A DNA stretch of 16,003 nt from JBBRFH01 sp038224615 (GTDB lineage Bacteria > Planctomycetota > Phycisphaerae > Tepidisphaerales > Tepidisphaeraceae): assembly GCA_038224615.1 (NCBI GenBank), contig JBBRFH010000046.1, forward strand, positions 1 through 16,003, read 5' to 3'. The notes under the pieces were generated by a model. It was not told the DNA's origin. It made no database searches and was given only the letters and a program-made list of their open reading frames with translations. This document shows positions 6,384 through 13,043 of this stretch, piece after piece; position 1 is the stretch's first letter; each line of letters begins with the position of its first letter. The position numbers and the translations under genes were made by a program.

Positions 6384-8447
6384 GATGATGCCCGGGACGT
6401 CGAGGATGAGCGAGACGTTGCCGTCGCCGAGCACGGCCCCGCCGCTGACGCCGCGGATTTCGCCGATGTCTTCACCGAGGCTCTTGATGACGACCTGTTC
6501 CTGGCCGAGTAGTTCGTCGACGAGCAGGCAGACGCGGCGGTCGTTGTCCTGCACGATCACGACAATCGAATCGGTCGGATTCTCAGTGCGCGGCGTGATG
6601 TCGAAGAGGCGATGCAGCCGCACCAGCGGCAGGATCGCGCCACGGACGTTGACGATCTCCCCACGATTCTGCACCGTCGAAAGCTGCTCATCGGTCGGGC
6701 GCATCGATTGCTCGATGCTGGTGATGGGCAGGATGTATTTGCTCGGCCCGACCTTCACGACCAACCCGTCGATGACCGCGAGCGTGAGCGGCAGGCGGAT
6801 GGTGAAGACGCTGCCGTGGCCTTTCTCGGTGGCGATGTCGACTCGGCCGCGCATGGCTTCGATGTTGCGCTTCACCACATCCATGCCGACGCCGCGGCCG
6901 GAGATGTCGGTGACTTTCTCCGCCGTCGACAATCCTGCGGCAAAGACGAGCTTATAGATTTCGGCGTCGCTGGGCGTTTCGTCCGGGCCGATCAATCCAT
7001 TGGTGCGGGCCTTGGCGAGGATCTTGTCGCGCGGCAAGCCGCGGCCGTCGTCGACGATTTCGATGTTGATACTTCCGCCCTTGTGATACGCCTTCAGCTC
7101 CAGCTTGCCGGTGCGCGGCTTGCCGGCGGCCTCGCGCTGGTCGGGCGTTTCGATGCCGTGATCGAGGCTGTTCCGCACCATGTGCATGAGCGGGTCGTTC
7201 AGGGCTTCGACGACGTTGCGGTCGAGTTCGGTGTCCGCACCGGCGATGATCAGATCGACTTCCTTGCCGGCCTTGCGGGCGACGTCGCGGACGAGGCGCG
7301 TCATCTTCCGGAAGACGGCGTTCACCGGCACCATGCGCAGCGACATCGACAGATCCTGCAGGTCGCGCACGATCTTGCCCATGTGCCCGATGTGCCGGCT
7401 CAGCCGCTGATTCTGCGCCAGGTGTCCGGCGGCGTCCTGGGTCACCATGCTGTTGGCGATCACCAGTTCGCCGACCATGTTGATCAATGTGTCAAGCCGA
7501 TCGGTGGCAACCTTCACGGTATTGTCCGACGAGGCGATCTTGAGCTTGGCCGGCTCCCCCGGGGTTTCGATGGCCTCGGCGGCGCTGCCGGTGGTGGCGG
7601 TGGCGTTCGTCGGGTCGTCCTGGACGTGCTCGCCTTTGATGACGCGGTCGGCGAGCGTGTTCAGGCGCGCCGATAGTTCCTTGACGCCGGCGGTCGGTTG
7701 CAGCGGGTGATTGGCCTTGGCGGCCTCGTCGACAGCGCCGATCAGCTTCTTCATCAGGTCGATCGCCTGTAGCACCAGTTCGCTGGCGGCGCCGGTGATC
7801 TTGAGCTTGCCCTCGCGGCCGAGGTCGAGCAGATTTTCGGCGGCATGGGCGAGCGACTGAATCTGGTTCAGATTGAGGAACCCGCTGACGCCCTTGATAG
7901 TGTGGAACGCGCGGAACAGCGCGCCGATGGCTTCGAGATTGCCGGGATCTTCTTCCAGCCGCAGCAGCTCGGTTTCGGCGGTTTCCAGATGCGTGCCGGC
8001 CTCGGCGACGAACTCGCCGACCAGCGGCAGGTCGTCGGCGTTGAAAACGTGGGCGGCGGCGGGGAACGACTCGGCGAAATCTGCGGGCGCTTCGGCAGCG
8101 GCCTGCTGGGCAAGTTCAAAATGATCAGCGGGCGCCGCCTGCATCTCTGCGGCGGGATGCCCGTTGAGCATCGCCGCGATGTCGGTGGCAGCCGTTTGGA
8201 CGGCCTTCAGGTGCGCCAACGCGTCGTTGGCTTCGTTGAGGATCAACTCCTCGAGCTTGCGGCGGGCGTCCTGGCCGCGCACCGACAGTTGCGCCATCTG
8301 CCCCGGTGAAAGCCCGGTGGCCTGCTCGGCGAGCAGCAGCACCGACTCAAAGCGACTGTGTATGTCCGCCAGCGCCGTGAGGTCGGTTGCGTCAGTGGAT
8401 TTAAGGACGGTGTCGATCGCATCGAGGTGGGCGAGCAGGGGCTGCAT
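6369..8447 (-). CDS. cheA: CheA, chemotaxis histidine kinase
   Basis: Autophosphorylating kinase that feeds the receiver and CheB. The ATG at 8447 gives 692 residues; a TTG at 8465 in frame would add six. Residues 1-100 are a helical region I cannot assign. The Hpt (P1) domain (about 140-235) has phospho-His H182 in FRAFHTIKG. A Pro/Ala/Thr-rich linker (about 245-300) stands where CheY-binding P2 often lies, and no P2 fold is apparent. The P3 dimerisation helices (about 308-385) contain LINMVGELVIANSMV. The HATPase domain has an N box with N426 (HMVRNSLDHG), a G1 box VDDGRG (465-470) and a G2 box GRGVGMD (517-523). The CheW-like P5 domain (about 555-690) ends the protein. It is the first gene of the cluster. 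Confidence 0.95.
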   Translation of the reverse strand: MQPLLAHLDAIDTVLKSTDATDLTALADIHSRFESVLLLAEQATGLSPGQMAQLSVRGQDARRKLEELILNEANDALAHLKAVQTAATDIAAMLNGHPAAEMQAAPADHFELAQQAAAEAPADFAESFPAAAHVFNADDLPLVGEFVAEAGTHLETAETELLRLEEDPGNLEAIGALFRAFHTIKGVSGFLNLNQIQSLAHAAENLLDLGREGKLKITGAASELVLQAIDLMKKLIGAVDEAAKANHPLQPTAGVKELSARLNTLADRVIKGEHVQDDPTNATATTGSAAEAIETPGEPAKLKIASSDNTVKVATDRLDTLINMVGELVIANSMVTQDAAGHLAQNQRLSRHIGHMGKIVRDLQDLSMSLRMVPVNAVFRKMTRLVRDVARKAGKEVDLIIAGADTELDRNVVEALNDPLMHMVRNSLDHGIETPDQREAAGKPRTGKLELKAYHKGGSINIEIVDDGRGLPRDKILAKARTNGLIGPDETPSDAEIYKLVFAAGLSTAEKVTDISGRGVGMDVVKRNIEAMRGRVDIATEKGHGSVFTIRLPLTLAVIDGLVVKVGPSKYILPITSIEQSMRPTDEQLSTVQNRGEIVNVRGAILPLVRLHRLFDITPRTENPTDSIVVIVQDNDRRVCLLVDELLGQEQVVIKSLGEDIGEIRGVSGGAVLGDGNVSLILDVPGIIEMSH

Positions 8448-8658
8448 GGATGAGTGTCCGTTCAAATATGTCGATCTAGCGACGAACCTGCTCCGCGTCT
8501 GGTCCGTGACCGCCGGAACGCGCGCTTAGTCGATCTTTCGGACGACCAGAGGGGGTAGCTGCAGCAAATTATGCCGGGCCATGGAATTCCGCTGGCGACG
8601 CATCCACCACCCCACCGGATCGCGTATTATCGGAAACGCGAACGAGATTTTTGTCTCA

Positions 8659-8682
8659 CGCGCACCGTTGGTTCCGTGCGCG
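8659..8682 (+). other. Hairpin in the leader of the TlpA-like gene
   Basis: CGCGCAC (8659-8665) and GTGCGCG (8676-8682) form a perfect 7-bp stem with a 10-base loop, 57 bases before the ATG at 8740. There is no T tract on either side, so it is not an intrinsic terminator. It could be an operator or a leader fold. The rest of the 292-base cheA/TlpA divergent region (8448-8739) shows no clear promoter, although TATTAT occurs near 8625. Confidence 0.35.
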
Positions 8683-8739
8683 AGTTGGCGCGGCCCCGAC
8701 TCGACCGAAAGACCGCCATACCTAAGGATTCGTGCATTC

Positions 8740-9843
8740 ATGAAGGCTTACCTCGCGACGTTGTTATTGTGTGCCGCGCCCGCTCTCGCTCAGACCGCCC
8801 TGCCCGTCGCGCCCGTTGCAGGCTCGCCGCTGGCGGCGCCGGACGCCCAGCCGAAGCAGTCGGCGAATGAAATTTTTAAAGCCATGCAAGCCGTCCCCGC
8901 GCCGCAAATCGACCAGGGGCGCATCGACGACCCCGCCTATCGCCCCACGCTCGAAGCCGAAGTGCGAAAGTATCGCGCCGCCCTGGCACCGCTTCGCGAC
9001 GAGATGCTGCAGAACTTCCCCGACCACGCGCTGGCCGGGCAGTTCATGGAGACGTGGCTGATGGAGCAGTTGGGCGACGACCGCAACTTCCCCCGCGCCA
9101 TCAAGGCGGCCGAGGAGTACGCCAAGACCCACCCGAACACCTTCGCCGCTAAGTCGGGCATGGTGGTGCGCGTCCGTCTGACGCTCGCGCAGCCGGGCCT
9201 CAAATACGCCGACGGACGCCAAGCCATCGATGACGCCATCGCCGTTGTCGGCAAGACTGAAGACTTCGAGCTCAACTTGATCAGTGCTGCCAGCGACTTG
9301 ACGACGCCGCAGCGCGTCGACGCCCTCCGCAAGCTTGCTGCCGCCAATCCGACAAACCTGCAGCGCGTTCAAGAGAAGATCAAGCAGTCCGAGGCAATCG
9401 GCAAGCCGTTTGAGCTGGCCTTCAAAGACGTCGCCACCGGTCGCGACGTGTCCGTCGCGGGGCTGCGCGGGAAGATCATCGTCGTCGATTTCTGGGCCAC
9501 CTGGTGCCCGCCGTGCGTCGCGGAGTTGCCTGAGAACAAGAACATCTACCAGCGCTACCACGACAAGGGCGTGGAGTACATCGGTGTCAGCCTCGACTAC
9601 CCCGAAGCCGACGGCGGCAAGAAGCAACTGCTCGATTTCCTCGCCGAGAACAAGGTTCCCTGGCCGACCTACTACCAGGGCAACGGCCCCTTAAGCGAAT
9701 TCAGCACCAACTGGGGCGCGCTGCCCATCCCGGCGTACTTCGTCATTGATCAGAACGGCAACCTCTACACTACCGAAGCCCGCGGACAGATCGAGGAGAT
9801 CATCCAGAAGCTGCTGAGCACTGCGGCGCCCAAAGCAAACTGA
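8740..9843 (+). CDS. Exported TlpA/ResA-like thiol-disulfide oxidoreductase
   Basis: It has 367 residues. The ATG at 8740 was chosen because AAGGA lies 11 bases upstream and the product then starts with a signal peptide (MKAYLATLLLCAAPALA, cut before QTA). The upstream in-frame ATG at 8581 would bury that signal behind 53 unrelated residues. Residues about 40-215 form a charged, helix-rich region of unknown family. The C-terminal thioredoxin fold (about 220-360) has the active site WATWCPPC with C256 and C259, and the cis-proline at P331 (IPAYFVID). Such proteins act outside the cytoplasmic membrane, often reducing cytochrome c or other exported thiols; the partner is unknown. It stands alone, divergent from cheA and convergent with the copper ATPase 48 bases away. 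Confidence 0.88.
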   Translation: MKAYLATLLLCAAPALAQTALPVAPVAGSPLAAPDAQPKQSANEIFKAMQAVPAPQIDQGRIDDPAYRPTLEAEVRKYRAALAPLRDEMLQNFPDHALAGQFMETWLMEQLGDDRNFPRAIKAAEEYAKTHPNTFAAKSGMVVRVRLTLAQPGLKYADGRQAIDDAIAVVGKTEDFELNLISAASDLTTPQRVDALRKLAAANPTNLQRVQEKIKQSEAIGKPFELAFKDVATGRDVSVAGLRGKIIVVDFWATWCPPCVAELPENKNIYQRYHDKGVEYIGVSLDYPEADGGKKQLLDFLAENKVPWPTYYQGNGPLSEFSTNWGALPIPAYFVIDQNGNLYTTEARGQIEEIIQKLLSTAAPKAN

Positions 9844-9891
9844 TTGCCGGTCCTTAAGCAGACCATCAATGGGCCTCGGCTCCAACTGGGG

Positions 9892-12207
9892 CTACAGCCG
9901 GGTTCGCTTGAGGCGCAATGCGTTTCCGATCACCGTGAGATCGCTCAGCGCCATGGCGGCGGCGCAGAGGATCGGGCTTAGCAGCCCCATCGCCGCGAGC
10001 GGGATGGCGATGACGTTGTAGAAGAACGCGAAGAAGAGGTTCTGTCGGATAACCCGCATGGTGGCGCGCGAAAGCCGGATCGCCTGCGGCACACCTGTGA
10101 GACTCCCGCTGACGAGCACGATCCCGCCCGTCTCCTTGGCGATATCGGCACCGGAGCCAATGGCGATGCCCAGGTCGGCCTGCGCCAGCGCGGGCGCATC
10201 GTTGATGCCGTCGCCGACCATCGCGATCGACGATCGGCGATTGGCACATGGCGATTGCTGGAGGTCGCGAATCGCCTCGGCTTTGCCGGCGGGCTTGACG
10301 TCGGCGCGGACGTCGTCGATCCCCGCTTCGCTGGCGATCGCGCGGGCGGCGGCGGCGTGATCGCCGGTCAGCAGCACCGTCCGCAACCCCATCGCATGCA
10401 GCGCGGCGATGGCGGCGCTGCTGTCGGGTTTGATCTCATCGACCAATTCAAGCGTGCCGACGAGCACGTCGTCGCGAATGACGCTTACGCGCGTGGCGTG
10501 GGCATCGGGTCCAGCCTCGGCCGCAGGAGCGCGTCCCACAAAGACGCGTCGGCCGTCAATTGTGGCGCGGACGCCGGTGCCGGGTTCGTTCTTAAAATCG
10601 TCCGGATCGCGGAGCGACAGCCCGCGTGCCTGCGCCGCCGTCACGATCGCCTTGGCAAGGGGATGACTGCTGAACTGTTCGGCGCTGGCGGCGAGCATCA
10701 GGACGTCGGCTTCGGTGCTGTGGTCCGACGCGATGACGCGTTGCACGATCGGCCGCCCGCGGGTGAGGGTGCCGGTCTTGTCGAGCACGACGACTTCGAG
10801 CCGCTCGGCACTCTGCAACGCATTGATGTCGCGATAGAGGATGCCCAGTTTCGCGCCGCGCCCCGTGCCGACCATCAGTGCGGCAGGCACTGCAAGCCCG
10901 AGCGCGCACGGGCAGGCAATGATCAGCACGCTGCAGACAGCTTTGGCGATGTTGGCCCACATTGTCGGCGCGTCCACGCCGGTGATTGCGCCGTGGGCGT
11001 ACCAGCCGATCGCGGTCAGCAGCGCGATCACCAATACGCTCGGAACGAAAACCGCAGCGATCTGGTCGGCAAGTTTCTGCACCGGCGGCTTTGAATTCTG
11101 CGCCGTCTCCACGAGTTTGACGATCTGCGCCAATGCCGTGTCGTCGCCGACATTGGTGACGCGGATCGTCAGCGCGCCGTCCTGGTTGATGGTGCCGCCG
11201 AAAGCCTTGTCGCCTTTGGTGCGGGTGACGGGAACAGCCTCGCCGGTGAGCATCGATTCGTCGACGCTGGACGTGCCGCTGACAACGATGCCGTCGATGG
11301 GCACACGATCGCCAGGCCGAACGAGAACGTGATCGTTGATCTGCAAAGACGACACCGGCACTTCCTGCGGGCCGGGAGGAATCGATGTTTGAGCGTCGAT
11401 CGTCGATAGCACCGAGAGCGAGACGCTCTTCGCGTTCGCCATCGACTTTGGGCGATCGACTGTCGGCTCGACTTTCCACGCCGTCGCCGGCGCGAGGTGC
11501 ATGAGGTCGCGGATCGCGCTGCCGGCGCGCGTTCGCGCCCGCGCTTCCATCCAGTGGCCAATGCTGATCAGCGCCAGCAGCGCGGTGCCTTCCGTGAAAT
11601 AGAGCGCGGGCAGCGTCTGCCACCAGTGCAGCAGGTAGCCCACAAGCGCCACAAGGCTGTATCCGTACGCGACACTGGCGCCCATGGCGATGAGCGTGTC
11701 CATGTTGCTCGTGCGCCGCAACGCAGCCTTGAGCGCGCTGCGATAAAACGCCCCGCCGATGAGCACGATCGCGAGCGTGCTGGTGACGAGACCGACCCAG
11801 TCCATCCATGCGATGCCGGCATGCGGGTGATCGCTGGTGAGCTTGACGATCCAGTGCAGCGCCTCAACCGGGGCCCATAGAACCATTCCCAGCACACCGC
11901 GAAAGAGCCAGCGCCGCGCATGGGCTTCGTGCGCATCGTCCTGCTCCTTGGGTGATGCGTCGGCGCGGGCGACGTGGGCCGGATATCCCGCGCCCGTCAC
12001 CTCGGCCGCAATTTGCTCTTCGTCGACGGCGGCCGGATCGAACTTCACCTGCGCGCGGCCGAGCGCAAGATTGACGGCGACGTGCTGGATGCCGGGGAGC
12101 TTTTTGATTGCCTTCTCGACGTGGGCGACGCAGGACGCGCAGTCCATGCCGTCAACACGTAGCGTGCGTTCGCGGATTTCTTCAGCGGGTTCGACTAATG
12201 CAGCCAT
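9892..12207 (-). CDS. copA: Copper-type P1B ATPase (CopA family)
   Basis: Exports Cu+ using ATP. About 771 residues from the ATG at 12207, which has AGAAGG 4 bases upstream; an adjacent ATG at 12210 is nearly equal. There is one N-terminal metal-binding domain with GMDCASC (C23, C26). Transmembrane segments lie at about 100-120, 132-155, 172-195 and 200-218, with two pairs later. The actuator has TGEA (321-324). TM6 has CPC (432-434). The phosphorylation site is DKTGT (D476), then HP (515-516), TGD (614-616) and GDGIND (665-670). TM7 has FFYN as in Cu+ pumps, and TM8 has MALSD where MALSS is usual. An extra stretch of about 30 residues lies in the actuator (about 248-281), and a smaller one lies just before AMVGDGIND. 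The gene is 73 bases after csoR, in the same operon. The GMDC metal motif also occurs in Zn pumps, but TM7 and CsoR favour copper. Confidence 0.9.
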   Translation of the reverse strand: MAALVEPAEEIRERTLRVDGMDCASCVAHVEKAIKKLPGIQHVAVNLALGRAQVKFDPAAVDEEQIAAEVTGAGYPAHVARADASPKEQDDAHEAHARRWLFRGVLGMVLWAPVEALHWIVKLTSDHPHAGIAWMDWVGLVTSTLAIVLIGGAFYRSALKAALRRTSNMDTLIAMGASVAYGYSLVALVGYLLHWWQTLPALYFTEGTALLALISIGHWMEARARTRAGSAIRDLMHLAPATAWKVEPTVDRPKSMANAKSVSLSVLSTIDAQTSIPPGPQEVPVSSLQINDHVLVRPGDRVPIDGIVVSGTSSVDESMLTGEAVPVTRTKGDKAFGGTINQDGALTIRVTNVGDDTALAQIVKLVETAQNSKPPVQKLADQIAAVFVPSVLVIALLTAIGWYAHGAITGVDAPTMWANIAKAVCSVLIIACPCALGLAVPAALMVGTGRGAKLGILYRDINALQSAERLEVVVLDKTGTLTRGRPIVQRVIASDHSTEADVLMLAASAEQFSSHPLAKAIVTAAQARGLSLRDPDDFKNEPGTGVRATIDGRRVFVGRAPAAEAGPDAHATRVSVIRDDVLVGTLELVDEIKPDSSAAIAALHAMGLRTVLLTGDHAAAARAIASEAGIDDVRADVKPAGKAEAIRDLQQSPCANRRSSIAMVGDGINDAPALAQADLGIAIGSGADIAKETGGIVLVSGSLTGVPQAIRLSRATMRVIRQNLFFAFFYNVIAIPLAAMGLLSPILCAAAMALSDLTVIGNALRLKRTRL

Positions 12208-12253
12208 CATGCCTTCTCGTGGTGTTCGAATCGTGCCGAAACTCTGCTTAATC

Positions 12254-12274
12254 CCGTGGACAAGATGCCCACGG
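12254..12274. repeat. GTGGGCATCTTGTCCAC-type hairpin in the csoR-copA gap
   Basis: CCGTGG (12254-12259) and CCACGG (12269-12274) form a 6-bp stem with a 9-base loop. It lies just after the csoR stop and 47 bases before the ATPase start. The word GTGGGCATCTTG resembles dispersed intergenic hairpins I associate with planctomycete genomes; this is from memory and untested. It may stabilise or partly separate the two messages. Confidence 0.45.
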
Positions 12275-12280
12275 CACAAC

Positions 12281-12565
12281 TCACTTCGCGAATCGGTTCA
12301 GCGAATCGCGCAGCTCCGCGATCAGCTTCTCTGGATCATGCGGTGCCGCTTTTTCGTGCTGGTGCTCGGTACCGCTGACGCAATGGCGGACGTGGCCGGC
12401 GAGCACCTCCACCCCGACCGCATGCAACGCGGACCGGATGGCGGCAATTTGGGTCAGCACGTCAACGCAGTAGCGGTCAGACTCGACCATCTTCTGAACC
12501 CCCGCAACCTGCCCGGCGATCTTCGTCAGCCGCCGGGCGACGTTTTCCTGGAGTTCCTTTTCCAC
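12281..12565 (-). CDS. csoR: CsoR, copper-sensing transcriptional repressor
   Basis: All-helical tetrameric repressor that leaves DNA when it binds Cu+. It has 94 residues, the usual size. The Cu+ ligands of the family are present with exact spacing: C33, H58 and C62 (C-x24-H-x3-C). A basic helix, RRLTKIAGQVAGVQKM (11-26), fits the CsoR/RcnR DNA-binding face. The start is GTG at 12565; the first ATG is too far inside (residue 26). It is the first gene of the csoR-copA operon. A perfect palindrome starting 11 bases upstream of the GTG covers the promoter, so the pair is expected to be autoregulated by copper. An InrS/RcnR nickel role is unlikely given the cysteine set and the neighbour. Confidence 0.95.
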   Translation of the reverse strand: MEKELQENVARRLTKIAGQVAGVQKMVESDRYCVDVLTQIAAIRSALHAVGVEVLAGHVRHCVSGTEHQHEKAAPHDPEKLIAELRDSLNRFAK

Positions 12566-12573
12566 GCCTCGAT

Positions 12574-12594
12574 ACTATACCCCTCTGGGGTATA
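12574..12594 (-). promoter_or_regulatory. CsoR operator overlapping the csoR-copA promoter
   Basis: TATACCCC (12576-12583), TCT and GGGGTATA (12587-12594) form a perfect 8+3+8 inverted repeat. This is the classic TATACCC-type CsoR box. On the minus strand its downstream edge runs into TATAGT (12574-12579), a good -10 hexamer. A -35 about 16 bases further up would be the weak TTCGTC (12596-12601). Transcription would then start within a few bases of the GTG at 12565, giving a leaderless or almost leaderless csoR message. Confidence 0.88.
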
Positions 12595-12604
12595 TGACGA
12601 ACCG

Positions 12605-12637
12605 AAAAAAAATGCCGCCCGAGCGAACGCGGGCGGC
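12605..12637 (-). terminator. Intrinsic terminator of the ferredoxin gene
   Basis: On the minus strand, GCCGCCCG and CGGGCGGC form a perfect 8-bp GC stem (12630-12637 and 12614-12621) with an 8-base loop. It is followed by A and then eight T residues (12612-12605). It lies 29 bases after the ferredoxin stop and just upstream of the csoR promoter, so it separates the ferredoxin from the copper operon. Confidence 0.92.
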
Positions 12638-12666
12638 ACGGTCTGGTTCGATATTGGGACTGGGGA

Positions 12667-12927
12667 CTACTGCTTGTAGTACGCCGCGTTCTTCTCGATG
12701 AACTCTTCCCATTCCGCCGGCAGGTCTTCCTGGGGGAAAATGGCGTTCACCGGACACTCGTCGACGCACAGGCCGCAGTCGATGCAGGTGTCGGGATCGA
12801 TGTAGAGCATCTCGGCGCTATCGAAAGTGCCCTCGTCTTTGGACGGGTGAATGCAGTCGACCGGGCAGACCGCGACGCAGGCGGTGTCCTTGGTGCCGAT
12901 GCAGGGCTGGGCGATGATATGGGCCAT
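12667..12927 (-). CDS. fdxA: 7Fe ferredoxin, [3Fe-4S][4Fe-4S] FdxA type
   Basis: Small cytoplasmic electron carrier of 86 residues. Cysteines follow the Azotobacter FdI pattern: C9-x7-C17-x3-C21-x3-C25, then C48-x2-C51-x2-C54-x3-C58. By that pattern C9, C17 and C58 bind the 3Fe cluster; C21, C48, C51 and C54 bind the 4Fe cluster; and C25 is the free cysteine. The ATG at 12927 has GAAGGAG 10 bases upstream. It is flanked by its own terminator and looks monocistronic. No redox partner lies next to it, so its pathway is unknown. Confidence 0.94.
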   Translation of the reverse strand: MAHIIAQPCIGTKDTACVAVCPVDCIHPSKDEGTFDSAEMLYIDPDTCIDCGLCVDECPVNAIFPQEDLPAEWEEFIEKNAAYYKQ

Positions 12928-13043
12928 CTGAACAAAACTCCTTCAAACACGCGCTTCGGCAGTCAGCGCGGACAACTGATTGGGCGATCCATCGTATAGA
13001 AGAGCGGGCGACAGAACAATAATGGTGATCGGACCCCGCCGCA

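Noticed and set aside
6612..7676. 354-codon + strand open frame opposite cheA
   Set aside because: Antisense shadow of the kinase domain, with repetitive Asp/Val/Gly/His composition and no recognisable fold.
8581..8739. Upstream ATG extension of the TlpA-like protein
   Set aside because: It would put 53 basic residues before a well-formed signal peptide, and the internal ATG has its own AAGGA site.
8764..9627. 287-codon minus-strand frame opposite the TlpA-like gene
   Set aside because: Shadow of a gene with a clear signal peptide and CPPC motif; no independent support.
9844..9891. Possible bidirectional terminator between the TlpA-like gene and the ATPase
   Set aside because: Only a broken 4+4 bp stem (GGTC/GACC, then ATTG/CAAT) with no T tract on either strand.
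10592..11809. 405-codon minus-strand frame overlapping the ATPase
   Set aside because: Another register of the ATPase gene on the same strand. The product is Arg/His-rich and the ATPase motifs are complete in the other frame.
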